Positions 47,509 through 56,140 of a stretch of DNA of 57,281 nucleotides are shown here, piece after piece. Position 1 is the stretch's first letter. Every line of letters begins with the position of its first letter. This DNA is from Caulobacterales bacterium. Lineage in GTDB: Bacteria > Pseudomonadota > Alphaproteobacteria > Caulobacterales > Caulobacteraceae. The position numbers were made by a program, and so were the translations under genes. The notes under the pieces are model-generated. The model was given only the letters and a program-made list of their open reading frames with translations, was not told where the DNA came from and searched no databases. Where the stretch lies: contig CANJID010000017.1 in NCBI GenBank assembly GCA_947474395.1, positions 1 through 57,281 on the forward strand. The letters run 5' to 3'.

Positions 47509-48426
47509 TCAGCCGAGCCCGGCGCCGGCGGGAATCGGATGGCCGCGCAGGAATTCGTCGGCGGCTTGTGGGCCCTTGCCCTCGCGCTGGAGCCGCAGCA
47601 GGCGCACCGCGCCCTCGCCGCACGCCACCAGCAAAGCGTCATCCAGCACCTCACCCGGCGCGCCGCTCCCGTCCTCGGCCCGCGACAGCAGCGCCTTGAT
47701 GCGCACCCCGCCCTCGCCCGCGAACCAGGCGCCGGGGAAGGGGGACAGGCCCCGGATATGGCGGTCGACCTCGGCGGCGGGGCGGGACCAGTCGATCCGC
47801 GCCTCGGCCGAGCTGATCTTTTTCGCGTAGGTGACGCCCGCCTCTGATTGCGGGATTTCCGCCGCCGTGCCCCGCTCGATGGCCGCCAGGACGCGGACGG
47901 CCATGGGAGCGGCGGTGAGCATCAGCTTGTCGTGCAGGGAGCCGGCGGTGTCGTCCGGGGCTATGGCCACGGCCTCGGTCAGCAGCACCGGACCCTCGTC
48001 CAGCCCCTCGGTCATGTGCATGACCTGGACCCCGGTGACCTTGTCCCCCGCCATCACCGCCCGCTGGATCGGGGCGGCGCCCCGCCAGCGGGGCAACAGG
48101 GAGGCGTGCAGGTTGAAACAGCCCAGGCGGGGCGCCTCCAGGATCTCGCGGGGCAGGATCTGGCCGTAGGCGACGACGACGGCGGCGTCGAGGTCGAGGG
48201 CGCGGAAGGCCTCGACCTCGGCGGGGTCGCGCATGGAGGCGGGGGAGCGGACCTCCAGGCCGAGCTGCTTGGCCAGGATAGCGACGGGCGTCAGCGACAG
48301 CTCCATGCCCCGTCCGCGCCGGGCGGGGGGCTGGGTATAGACCGCCGCGATCTCGTGTCCGGCGGCGGCGAGCTCGGCCAGGACGCGGACGGCGAAGGGC
48401 GGGGTTCCCATGAAGGCGATGCGCAT
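47509..48426 (-). CDS. fmt: Methionyl-tRNA formyltransferase
   Basis: A 305-residue enzyme that formylates initiator Met-tRNA with 10-formyl-THF. N-terminal [19 protein letters not shown], the catalytic block [19 protein letters not shown] (Asn, His) and [12 protein letters not shown] with the essential Asp are present, followed by the C-terminal tRNA-binding OB domain. The companion deformylase gene def is not adjacent. Divergent from priA with 67 bases between. Confidence 0.97.
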   Translation of the reverse strand: MRIAFMGTPPFAVRVLAELAAAGHEIAAVYTQPPARRGRGMELSLTPVAILAKQLGLEVRSPASMRDPAEVEAFRALDLDAAVVVAYGQILPREILEAPRLGCFNLHASLLPRWRGAAPIQRAVMAGDKVTGVQVMHMTEGLDEGPVLLTEAVAIAPDDTAGSLHDKLMLTAAPMAVRVLAAIERGTAAEIPQSEAGVTYAKKISSAEARIDWSRPAAEVDRHIRGLSPFPGAWFAGEGGVRIKALLSRAEDGSGAPGEVLDDALLVACGEGAVRLLRLQREGKGPQAADEFLRGHPIPAGAGLG

Positions 48427-48493
48427 CAGGGCGGTTTAGCGGGGCGGTTCGCCCGCGTCACCTCGCGCGCCGCCTGATATACACCGCCGTCCC

Positions 48494-50653
48494 ATGTCTC
48501 AGGTCGCCCGAGTCCTCCTGCCGCTGCCTCTGCCAGAGGCCTTCGACTACGCCGTGCCCGAAGGCATGGCGCTGGCGGTGGGCGACCAGGTGGCCGCGCC
48601 CCTCGGCCCCCGGCTGGTCCGGGGGGTGGTGGTGGAGCTGCGCGAGGCGCACGGCGTCAACCGGCCGCTGAAGGACCTGGCGAGCAAGCTGGACGATCCG
48701 CCCATGCCGCCGAGCGCGGTGGCCTTCGTGGAGTGGGCGGCCCGCTACGCCTGCGAACCGGCGGGAGACGCCCTGGCGATCGCGCTCAGGGGCCTGCGCG
48801 CCCCGCCGCCGAAGCCGGAAACCGGGCTGGTGGCTACGGGCATGGCGCCCGCCCGCCCGACGGCGGCGCGGCGATCCGTGCTGGAGACGGCCGGGGACAA
48901 GCCCTGGAAGGCCTCGGCCCTGGCGGCGGCGGCCGGGGTCTCGGCCGGGGTGGTCAAGGCCCTGGTGGACGAGGGGGTGCTGGCGCGGATGGAGATCCCG
49001 GAGCCCGCGAGGCTCCAGCCCGATCTGTCGCGGAGCGGGGCCGTGCTCAATCCCAGCCAGGCCGCGGCGGTGGCCGTGCTCTGCGAGATGATCGCAGAGG
49101 GCGGGTTCCAGGCGGCCCTGCTCGACGGGGTGACGGGCTCGGGCAAGACCGAGGTCTATCTGGAGGCGGTGGCGGCGGCCCTGGCGGCGGACCCCAAGGC
49201 GCAGATCCTGGTGCTGCTGCCCGAGATCGCCCTGACCCAGGCGGTGATCGCGCGATTCGAGGAGCGCTTCGGCGTCGCCCCCGCGGAGTGGCATTCCGGC
49301 GTCGCCCCGCCCCGGCGGCGGCGGGTGTGGGAAGCGGTGGCCTCCGGCGCGGAGCGGATCGTGGTCGGGGCCCGCTCGGCCCTGTTCCTGCCCTTCGCCA
49401 ACCTGCGGCTGGTCGTGGTGGACGAGGAGCACGACGGCTCCTTCAAGCAGGAGGAGGGGTTCATCTACCACGCCCGTGACCTGGCCGTGGCCCGAGCCAA
49501 GATCGAGGGGGCGCCGGTGGTGCTGGCCTCGGCGACGCCCTCGCTGGAGAGCGTGTGGAACGCGCAAGGGGGCCGCTATCGCTGGCTCCGGCTGCGCGCC
49601 CGCCACGGGTCGGCGCGCCTGCCGGAGGTGACCCTGGTCGACCTGCGCGAGACTCCCCCCGAGCCGGGGCGCTGGATTTCCCCGCCGTTGCAGCAGGCCA
49701 TGGTGGAGACCTATGCGGCTGGGGAGCAGACCCTCTTATTCCTGAACCGGCGCGGCTACGCTCCCCTGGTGTTGTGCCGGGCCTGCGGCGAGCGGATGAC
49801 CGCGCCGGACACCGATTCCTGGCTGGTGGAGCACCGCTATTCGGGGCGGCTGGTCTGCCACCTGACCGGCTGGTCCATGCCCCGGCCCGAGCGCTGCCCC
49901 CACTGCGGGGCCAAGGACAGCCTCGTCTCCATCGGCCCGGGGGTGGAGCGGCTCGAGGAAGAGGCGCGCCTGCTGTTCCCCGACGCCCGCATCGCCGTCT
50001 TCTCCTCCGACACGGTGGCCGACGCCGAGGCCGCCCGCGCCCTGGTGGCGAGCATGGCGGCGGGGGAATTCGACATCCTGGTGGCCACCCAGTCGGCGGC
50101 CAAGGGGCACAACTTCCCCAACCTGACCCTGGTGGGGGTGGTGGACGCGGACCTGGGCCTGCGGGGCGGGGACCTGCGGGCCGCCGAGCGCACCTACCAA
50201 TTGTTGGCCCAGGCGACGGGACGGGCGGGGCGGGCCGAGCGGCCGGGCCGGGCCCTGATCCAGACCTACGCCCCCGACCATGCGGTGATGCAGGCCCTCA
50301 AAGCCCAGGACCGGGACGCCTTCCTGGCCGCGGAGGCCGCCGAGCGGGAGGCCGCGCGGCTGCCGCCCTACGGCCGGCTCGCGGCGGTGATCCTGTCGAG
50401 TCACGACGGGGCGGCGCTGGAGGACTACGCCCGCCGCCTCGCCGCCGCCGCCCCCAACGCCCCCGACGTGGAGGTCTACGGACCGGCTGACGCGCCGCTC
50501 GCCCTGGTGCGCGGACGGCGGCGGAAACGCTTCCTGGTGCGGGCCGACCGCAGCGTCGACCTGCAGGCCTTCCTGACCACCTGGCGGGCCCGCGCCAAAC
50601 CCCCCGGATCGGTGCGGATGACAGTCGACGTGGACCCCTACAGTTTCCTCTGA
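48494..50653 (+). CDS. priA: Primosomal helicase PriA with reduced zinc region
   Basis: A 719-residue superfamily 2 helicase restarting stalled replication forks. Walker A LLDGVTGSGKTEVYLE, DEEH box VVVDEEHDGSFKQ, and VILASATPSLES-like and QATGRAGRAERPG motifs are intact. The zinc region keeps C428-C431 and C468-C471 (one complete site) but the second site is broken: the expected CxxC near 437-440 reads APDTDSW and the CxxC near 455-458 reads CHLT, leaving Cys455 alone. The stop codon lies in a 19-base sequence repeated at 51688. Confidence 0.96.
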   Translation: MSQVARVLLPLPLPEAFDYAVPEGMALAVGDQVAAPLGPRLVRGVVVELREAHGVNRPLKDLASKLDDPPMPPSAVAFVEWAARYACEPAGDALAIALRGLRAPPPKPETGLVATGMAPARPTAARRSVLETAGDKPWKASALAAAAGVSAGVVKALVDEGVLARMEIPEPARLQPDLSRSGAVLNPSQAAAVAVLCEMIAEGGFQAALLDGVTGSGKTEVYLEAVAAALAADPKAQILVLLPEIALTQAVIARFEERFGVAPAEWHSGVAPPRRRRVWEAVASGAERIVVGARSALFLPFANLRLVVVDEEHDGSFKQEEGFIYHARDLAVARAKIEGAPVVLASATPSLESVWNAQGGRYRWLRLRARHGSARLPEVTLVDLRETPPEPGRWISPPLQQAMVETYAAGEQTLLFLNRRGYAPLVLCRACGERMTAPDTDSWLVEHRYSGRLVCHLTGWSMPRPERCPHCGAKDSLVSIGPGVERLEEEARLLFPDARIAVFSSDTVADAEAARALVASMAAGEFDILVATQSAAKGHNFPNLTLVGVVDADLGLRGGDLRAAERTYQLLAQATGRAGRAERPGRALIQTYAPDHAVMQALKAQDRDAFLAAEAAEREAARLPPYGRLAAVILSSHDGAALEDYARRLAAAAPNAPDVEVYGPADAPLALVRGRRRKRFLVRADRSVDLQAFLTTWRARAKPPGSVRMTVDVDPYSFL

Positions 50654-50659
50654 TTCACC
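50641..50659 (+). repeat. Direct repeat, left copy, at the priA stop codon
   Basis: CAGTTTCCTCTGATTCACC covers the last codons and TGA of priA. It recurs with one change (CAGCTTCCTCTGATTCACC) at 51688-51706 in the same orientation, the two bracketing about 1.05 kb with the acetyltransferase gene. Confidence 0.6.
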
Positions 50660-50683
50660 GTGGTTTCCCCCGGGGCGCCCCGA

Positions 50684-50809
50684 ATGCGACGTCGCACCAA
50701 TGGGCGACGTTCATGCTCGACTATTGCAACAACTCGCCCGTCGACGGTGATCCCGCTGTTGCGTGCGGCCAACGACAACTTCATCCCCGCCGTGAGCGCG
50801 CTGCCCTAG
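50684..50809 (+). CDS. Possible 41-residue protein
   Basis: A short open frame from ATG 50684 to TAG 50807-50809. The N-terminal part is Arg/Thr-rich with no clear feature; the end, PLLRAANDNFIPAVSALP, reads like real protein and resembles C-termini I recall from small hypothetical proteins of Caulobacterales. There is no good ribosome site, and its stop codon shares a CTAG with the convergent acetyltransferase gene. It may be a fragment left from a longer gene. Function unknown. Confidence 0.35.
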   Translation: MRRRTNGRRSCSTIATTRPSTVIPLLRAANDNFIPAVSALP

Positions 50810-51597
50810 TCGTCATCCTCTTCATCCGGGTCTGCGGCCCGGAGCGTGCCGCCGCGGAAGAGGTCGTGGATCGCCACCGGCTCGGGGTTCCAACGCTTGA
50901 TCCGCCCCGTGGCTTCGGCCTCCAGCACCTCGTCAACGAACCGTTCTACCTGCGTGACGTCGATCCCGTCGAAGGACGGAAAGGCGAACTCCCACCAGCG
51001 CGAGGCCAGGAGCTTCTCGCGCAGGGGCTCGTCGAAGCGAAAGCGGATGATGCGCGCCGGCACCCCGCCCATGATCGCGTATGCCTCGACGTCCTTGGTC
51101 ACCAGGGCGCAGGCGCCGATGACGGCTCCGTGGCCGATGTTCACCTGGCGGGCCAGGCGGACTTCGGAGCCGATCCAGACATCCGACCCGACCCCGATCT
51201 TGGGGGCGGAGTTCTTCCAGGGCTGGTGCTCGTAGGGGCCCAGGTCCCTGATCGCCGCAGCGTTGTAGGGCCGGGCGCCGTAGGACCATCCATTGGTCGA
51301 GACGCGGTCGAGCGGATGGTTGATGGAGAGCACCTGCACGTCGTTTGCGATGGAGCAATACCGGCCCACCTGTGCGGACTGGACCAGGGCGGAACGGGAG
51401 AAGCCGAAGGCCCCGAGCGACAGGAACACCCTGCGCGGCGAGGAATATGGCTCGCAGAAGACGGGGTGGCGGAAGGTGATCCTGGCGCGGACCTTGAGGA
51501 AGGAGCCCTTCCGCCCCTTGCCGTAGGGGAAAATCCTCGCTGCCGCCAGCGCCTGGAGGTGCGCGCGGGTAATGATCGTCGAAAACGGCGTGAACAT
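50806..51597 (-). CDS. Hexapeptide-repeat O-acetyltransferase (CatB/WbbJ-like)
   Basis: A 263-residue left-handed beta-helix acetyltransferase. The core VGRYCSIANDVQVLSINHPLD split around residue 85-105, then IGVGSDVWIGSEVRL, VNIGHGAVIGACALVTKDV and YAIMGGVPARIIRFRF are the classic repeats with the catalytic His in SINHP and acceptor loop. Such enzymes acetylate sugars or antibiotics from acetyl-CoA. I chose the ATG at 51597. Upstream DNA is less GC-rich than neighbours, and the gene sits between 19-base direct repeats, so it may have arrived by transfer. Confidence 0.87.
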   Translation of the reverse strand: MFTPFSTIITRAHLQALAAARIFPYGKGRKGSFLKVRARITFRHPVFCEPYSSPRRVFLSLGAFGFSRSALVQSAQVGRYCSIANDVQVLSINHPLDRVSTNGWSYGARPYNAAAIRDLGPYEHQPWKNSAPKIGVGSDVWIGSEVRLARQVNIGHGAVIGACALVTKDVEAYAIMGGVPARIIRFRFDEPLREKLLASRWWEFAFPSFDGIDVTQVERFVDEVLEAEATGRIKRWNPEPVAIHDLFRGGTLRAADPDEEDDD

Positions 51598-51687
51598 TGC
51601 TGACCGTAGCCGAGCGGCGCGAACCCGCCAACCGACACATCTACACGTTGAGAAAGAGGGCGACTGGAGGTGCCGATGACACCCCGG

Positions 51688-51706
51688 CAGCTTCCTCTGA
51701 TTCACC
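51688..51706 (+). repeat. Direct repeat, right copy
   Basis: CAGCTTCCTCTGATTCACC, 18 of 19 bases identical to the sequence at the priA stop codon (50641-50659). It lies in the 208-base gap upstream of the acetyltransferase and EAL genes, where base composition is lower in GC. Confidence 0.6.
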
Positions 51707-51805
51707 ATTCGTTGAACATGTTCGGCAGGCGAAGGGTTTTATTCAGGCTTTTCCGCCACCTTGCGTTGAGACGTCGATACAGATGGGTTCCGGAGCGTAA
51801 GGCGG

Positions 51806-52573
51806 ATGTCCGCAAATCCCCGGCGGCGTCGTCCCATCGCTGGGACGATTCCGCCCTTCACCATGGCCTTCCAGCCCATCGTGGATGTGATCTGCGGGGG
51901 GGTTTTCGCCTATGAGGCCCTGGTGCGCGGTCCCAACGGCGAGGGCGCGGCCGAAATCTTCGAACAGATCGCCGACGCCGACCGCTACGACTTCGACCAG
52001 CAATGCCGGGTGCGGGCGGTGGAGGTGGCCGCGCAGATCGGCCTGATCGAGCGCGACGCGTGCCTCTCCATCAACGTCCTGCCCAACGCCGTCGGCGAGT
52101 CGCGCTCCTGCGTGGAGCGGACCCTGAACGCCGCCCAGAATGTGGGCCTGCCCACCGAGCGGATCATCTTCGAGTTCACCGAGGGCGAGCCCCTGGCGGA
52201 CCACGAAGAGCTGCTCTGGGTGATCCGCAATTTCCGGGAGATGGGCTTTCGGACCGCCATCGACGACTTCGGCGCCGGCTATTCCGGCCTGACCCTGCTG
52301 ACCCGCTTCCAGCCCGACCTGATCAAGCTCGACATGGCCCTGATCCGCAACATCGACCTCGACCCGGTCCGCCGGGCGGTGGTGGGCGGCATCCTGCACA
52401 TGTGCGAGGACCTCGGCATCGCCGTGGTGGCCGAGGGTCTGGAGTCCGAGGGGGAGTTCCGCGCCCTGCGCGACCTCGGCCTGTCGCTGCTGCAGGGCTT
52501 CCTTTTCGCCGCGCCCGGGGTTGAGACCATGCCCGCCCCGATCTGGCCGAACGGCTCGGCCTTAGCAGCCTAA
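51806..52573 (+). CDS. Stand-alone EAL-domain cyclic-di-GMP phosphodiesterase
   Basis: A 255-residue protein consisting of one EAL domain. Signature residues appear intact: EALVRG (37-42), the Asn in SINVLPN, the Glu in FEFTEGEP, DDFGAGYSGL with both Asp, the Lys of IKLDMALI, the Glu of VVAEGLESE and the final LLQGFLFA. It should therefore hydrolyse c-di-GMP to pGpG, lowering a signal that governs motility and adhesion in this group. No sensory domain is fused, and no GGDEF partner is close. ATG start with GGAGCG-like site upstream. Confidence 0.92.
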   Translation: MSANPRRRRPIAGTIPPFTMAFQPIVDVICGGVFAYEALVRGPNGEGAAEIFEQIADADRYDFDQQCRVRAVEVAAQIGLIERDACLSINVLPNAVGESRSCVERTLNAAQNVGLPTERIIFEFTEGEPLADHEELLWVIRNFREMGFRTAIDDFGAGYSGLTLLTRFQPDLIKLDMALIRNIDLDPVRRAVVGGILHMCEDLGIAVVAEGLESEGEFRALRDLGLSLLQGFLFAAPGVETMPAPIWPNGSALAA

Positions 52574-52595
52574 TTTGGGCCGCCTAAGACTTGGC

Positions 52596-52611
52596 CCGCC
52601 TAGCTAGGCGG
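52596..52611. other. Perfect 16-bp palindrome at the exporter stop codon
   Basis: CCGCCTAGCTAGGCGG is fully self-complementary and contains the TAG stop of the minus-strand exporter gene. It lies between the convergent EAL and exporter genes. It may be a short bidirectional 3'-end structure or simple chance in GC-rich DNA. Confidence 0.4.
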
Positions 52612-54310
52612 CAGGCGCGGGCTCGTCCTCGTCCTTCTTCGGCGCCGCCGGGCCGCGGCCCCGGTGCACCAGCGGAATCTCCGGAATCATCAGGATCAGG
52701 CCCAGGGCCAGCACCAGCACGGCCCAGCCCCAGGTGAAGACCCCGGTGATGGCCTTGACCACGACGTCCCGCACGGCCGGATCGACCTTGACCGGAGGGG
52801 CGGCGTGGGCGCGGCTGCTGGTCGATACCGACGGCGCGCCTTCGCCGGCGGCGCCCACCGCCATGCGCTGCAGGTCCGACAGGCCGAGGACCTGGACGTG
52901 GCCGGCCTTGTCCGGGCGGGCCGCGGCGGCGGCCAGATTGTTGGTCAGGATCGCGCCGAAGATCGCCACCCCCACCGTGCCGCCGATCTGACGGAAGAAC
53001 TGCGAGGAAGAGGTCGCCACCCCGATCTGCGTGGGGGAGACGGCGTTCTGCACCGCCAGGCTGAACAGGCTCATGGACGGGCCGAGGCCGATCCCGGTGA
53101 TCAGGATCCGCCAGCCGAGGTCGAGGGTCGAGGTGGTGGCGTTCACCTTGGAGATGGCGAAGAGGCCGATGAGCATCATCACCCCGCCGCCGACCATCAG
53201 CGGCTTGTAGCGCCCGGTCTTGGCGGCGATGAGGCCGCAGATGGACGAGGAGCCGAACATGCCGATCATCATCGGCAGCATGGTCAGGCCGCTGGTGGTG
53301 GCCGCCTTGCCCTGCCCGAGCTGCATCAGGAGGGGCAGGAAGGTCAGCGAGCCCATGAAGGCGATGGAGATGGTGAAGGAGGCCAGGTTGCAGCCGGTGA
53401 AGACCCGGTTCCTGAACAGGTTCAGGGACAGGATCGGGTTGGAGACCGCCATCTCGGTGAGGATGAAGGCCACCAGGCCCACCGCCGACACCCCCAGCAG
53501 GGACAGGATCAGGGGCGAGCCCCAGGCGTAGTCGCGCCCGCCCCAGCCCAGGGCCAGCAGCAGGGGCACGAAGGTCACCACGATCAGAAGGGCGCCCGCG
53601 ACGTCGATCTTGCCGGGGTCGCGGTGGATCAGCGGCGGCATCTTGGACAGGATCATGAACAGGGACAGGGCCCCGACCGGCAGGTTCACGTAGAAGCACC
53701 AGCGCCAGCCGGCGATCGGCACGCCAAAGAGGTAGGTGGTGCCGAGGTCGGTGAAGAAGCCCCCCAGCACCGGCCCGATCACGGCGGCCAGGCCGAACAT
53801 GGAGCCGAACAGCCCGCCGAACTTGGCCCGCTCGCGGGGGCCGAACAGGTCGGCGATGATGGCGAAGGCGGTGGTGAACAGGGCCGCGCCCCCCAGGCCC
53901 TGGATGGCCCGGAACACGATCAGCTGGGTCATGCCCCCGCCCAGCAGCGGCAGGCGGCCGAACTCGCCGGCCATGCCGCACAGGGCCGAGCCGAGGATGA
54001 AGACGCTGATGCCGAACACCAGGACGGACTTGCGGCCATAGATGTCGTTCAGCTTGCCGTAGATCGGCACCATCACCGTCGAGGTCAGCATGTAGGCGGT
54101 GGTCACCCAGGCGTAGAGAGACAGCCCCTGCAGCTGGGCGACGACCTTGGGCATGGCGGTGGAGACGATGGTCTGGTCGAGCGCGGCCAGCAGGAAAACG
54201 ATCATGATGGCGATGATCGTCAGGCGCTTCTCCTGGGCGGAGAACTCCTGCGGCGCGGGGGCCGCAGGCGCCGACGGACTATCGATGGTGGTCCCGCTCG
54301 CGCTCGCCAT
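52604..54310 (-). CDS. DHA2-family multidrug exporter (EmrB/QacA type)
   Basis: A 568-residue major facilitator with about 14 membrane helices. Motif A-like GKLNDIYGRKSVLVFGI and the early LAALDQTIVSTAMPKV (the DHA2 acidic residue in helix 1) are clear; the TM5 motif reads FGLAAVIGPVLGGFF. Proton-driven export of drugs or other amphipathic compounds is expected. No membrane-fusion partner (EmrA) or regulator gene is next to it. The C-terminal cytoplasmic tail is Glu/Asp/Lys-rich. Confidence 0.93.
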   Translation of the reverse strand: MASASGTTIDSPSAPAAPAPQEFSAQEKRLTIIAIMIVFLLAALDQTIVSTAMPKVVAQLQGLSLYAWVTTAYMLTSTVMVPIYGKLNDIYGRKSVLVFGISVFILGSALCGMAGEFGRLPLLGGGMTQLIVFRAIQGLGGAALFTTAFAIIADLFGPRERAKFGGLFGSMFGLAAVIGPVLGGFFTDLGTTYLFGVPIAGWRWCFYVNLPVGALSLFMILSKMPPLIHRDPGKIDVAGALLIVVTFVPLLLALGWGGRDYAWGSPLILSLLGVSAVGLVAFILTEMAVSNPILSLNLFRNRVFTGCNLASFTISIAFMGSLTFLPLLMQLGQGKAATTSGLTMLPMMIGMFGSSSICGLIAAKTGRYKPLMVGGGVMMLIGLFAISKVNATTSTLDLGWRILITGIGLGPSMSLFSLAVQNAVSPTQIGVATSSSQFFRQIGGTVGVAIFGAILTNNLAAAAARPDKAGHVQVLGLSDLQRMAVGAAGEGAPSVSTSSRAHAAPPVKVDPAVRDVVVKAITGVFTWGWAVLVLALGLILMIPEIPLVHRGRGPAAPKKDEDEPAPAA

Positions 54311-54370
54311 ACCTACTCTCCAAAAGCGCCGCGCCAGGGACTCAAACGCCAGAGACTCTCGCGCCGGACT

Positions 54371-55135
54371 CTAAGGGCCGTGCGGGGGGCCCTTGGCCCG
54401 CCTGCGCCGCCGCGCCAGCATGTTCAGACTCTCGACGAAGGCCGAGAAGCCCATGGCGGCGTAGATGTAGCCCCTGGGCACATGGAAGCCGAAACCGTCG
54501 GTTATCAGCATTACGCCGATCATCAAGAGGAAGCCCAGGGCCAGCATCACCACGCTGGGGTTTTTCTGGATGAAGGCGGCCAGCGGTCCGGAGGCCACCA
54601 TCATCAGGATGACCGCCACCACCACGGCCACGACCATGATCGGCAGCTGGTCGGTCATGCCGACGGCGGTGAGGATCGAATCGATCGAGAACACCATGTC
54701 CAGGACCAGGATCTGGGCGATGGCGGAGGCGAAGCCGAGGCTGCGTCCCCCACCGTGCGGCCCACCGTGCGGGTCTTCCCCGTGGGCTTCGGCGTCGCTG
54801 ACCTCGCCGATCTCGCGGGTCGCCTTCCAGATCAGGAACAGGCCCCCGGCGATCAGGATCAGGTCCCGCCAGGAGAATTCATGGCCGAACAGGGTGGCGA
54901 TCGGCCGCGTCAGGCCCACCACCCAGGCGATCCCGGACAGCAGGACCAGCCGCAGGATCAGGGCCAGGGCGATGCCCAGGTTCCTTGTGCGGGCCCGGCC
55001 GTTCTCGGGCAGGCGGTTGGTCAGGACCGAGATGAAGATGAGGTTGTCGATGCCGAGCACCACCTCCATGACAAGGAGGGTGATCAGAGCGGCCCAGGCC
55101 GCGGGGTCGGCGGCGAGGGCGATCAGCGAGTCCAT
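54371..55135 (-). CDS. TerC-family integral membrane protein
   Basis: A 254-residue TerC/Alx-type protein with about seven spans. The family acidic motifs are [15 protein letters not shown] near the N-terminus and [16 protein letters not shown] in the middle. Members are linked to tellurium resistance or to manganese export. The cytoplasmic loop has [14 protein letters not shown], a His-rich stretch created partly by a 12-base tandem repeat (54749-54772) that could bind metal. It follows the Pro/Ala-rich gene on the same strand by about 97 bases. Confidence 0.92.
   Translation of the reverse strand: MDSLIALAADPAAWAALITLLVMEVVLGIDNLIFISVLTNRLPENGRARTRNLGIALALILRLVLLSGIAWVVGLTRPIATLFGHEFSWRDLILIAGGLFLIWKATREIGEVSDAEAHGEDPHGGPHGGGRSLGFASAIAQILVLDMVFSIDSILTAVGMTDQLPIMVVAVVVAVILMMVASGPLAAFIQKNPSVVMLALGFLLMIGVMLITDGFGFHVPRGYIYAAMGFSAFVESLNMLARRRRRAKGPPHGP
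54749..54772. repeat. 12-bp tandem repeat inside the TerC gene
   Basis: CCCACCGTGCGG occurs twice in a row (54749-54760 and 54761-54772), encoding the doubled Pro-His-Gly-Gly in a cytoplasmic loop. Confidence 0.85.
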
Positions 55136-55232
55136 CAGGGGCTCCGGCGCGGCGAGCCCTCTTAGATCGGCGGCGTTCGGCCGGAAGCAAGCGTTCCGGC
55201 TCAGCTATTTCCGGCGGACCAGTCCCCTGGGC

Positions 55233-55874
55233 CTATTTCGGCCAGGGCAGTCCGGCGGCGTGGGCGGCGGATTTTATGGTGTTGGTCACCTGGCTCCAGT
55301 CGCCGTCCTGGGTGGTGAGCCACAGGCCCGCGGCGGCGGCGATGGCGGCGAGCACCACGGCTCCGGCATTGGGGCCGCGGGCGCGGCGCGGCTCGGCCCG
55401 GTCATCGTCCAGCTCCGTCACGATCGGCGCGGGCCGGCGGGCGGGCGCGGCCATGACCGGTGCGGGGGCCGCGACGGCGACGGGTTCCGGCGTCGGCTCC
55501 GGCGCCGGCGCGACGACGGGTTCCGGTTCGGGCTCGGCCGCCGGGACGTGGACCGTCTCCGCCGCCGAGGCGGCGAGGGTCTCGGGAGCCGGGTGGTGCT
55601 CGACGGCGTCGGCGTGGATCGGCGCCGCCTCCGCCTCCGCTTCCGATCCGGCGACCGGGGCCGCCGCCGCATAGCTGGCGTAGAGAGCCTTCTCCGGATC
55701 GTCGGACTTCGGCGGGAGGGTCGAGGCCGAATCGGAGGGGGTGACGGGGGTGCTGATGCTCCGCTGCAGGCCCTCGCGGATTCGCGCGGCCTCGGCGGCC
55801 ACGTCCTGGTAGGACGAGGCCGGTCGGCCGGCGGGCGGTGCGGGCGCGTCGGTATCGGTCGGCGCGTGATCCAT
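55233..55874 (-). CDS. Hypothetical Pro/Ala/Glu-rich single-span membrane protein
   Basis: A 213-residue low-complexity protein of unknown function. Residues 1-165 are cytoplasmic-looking and rich in Ala, Pro and Glu, with a degenerate PEPEPVVAPAPEPTPEP run near 120. A single hydrophobic segment (AGAVVLAAIAAAAGLWL, about 175-192) and a short tail with DWSQVTNTIKSAAHAAG follow. The start at 55874 was chosen because it lies closest to a reasonable site; an upstream ATG at 55904 is possible. Composition-biased frames can be spurious, but the transmembrane end and frame bias suggest a real gene. Confidence 0.65.
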   Translation of the reverse strand: MDHAPTDTDAPAPPAGRPASSYQDVAAEAARIREGLQRSISTPVTPSDSASTLPPKSDDPEKALYASYAAAAPVAGSEAEAEAAPIHADAVEHHPAPETLAASAAETVHVPAAEPEPEPVVAPAPEPTPEPVAVAAPAPVMAAPARRPAPIVTELDDDRAEPRRARGPNAGAVVLAAIAAAAGLWLTTQDGDWSQVTNTIKSAAHAAGLPWPK

Positions 55875-55974
55875 GCGAGGTCTCCGAAGGATCGCGTGGC
55901 CCAAACTATGGACAGGCGACCGGGGTGCGGCAAGGCGGCGTATCCTTACAGGCGAAACCGGGGCACGCCCTCGG

Positions 55975-56001
55975 TTGCGACTGCGAAAGGGTCATGCTAT
56001 T
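55975..56001 (+). promoter_or_regulatory. Possible promoter of the ATP synthase operon
   Basis: TTGCGA (55975-55980), 16 bases, then GCTATT-like CTATTC ending near 56001, a fair match to Caulobacter housekeeping promoters. It lies about 140 bases upstream of atpH in the 266-base gap 55875-56140, where I see no gene. Confidence 0.4.
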
Positions 56002-56140
56002 CCCGCCCCGGCTCCGGGCTGGGGGGTGGTTTGCGATCCCCGTACGCGTGGTTTTTATCCAACGCGGTCAAGCCCTTAGTCGCCGCGGGACATACACGGT
56101 CCAGAGCGGCTTTTAAGTGAACTCATAGGACGGTGCTCGC

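Noticed and set aside
52664-55165. A very long open frame on the + strand opposite the DHA2 exporter and TerC genes
   Set aside because: Its translation is Gly/His/Gln/Asp-rich low-complexity text with no family resemblance, while the minus strand encodes two clear membrane proteins. Long antisense frames are expected at this GC content.
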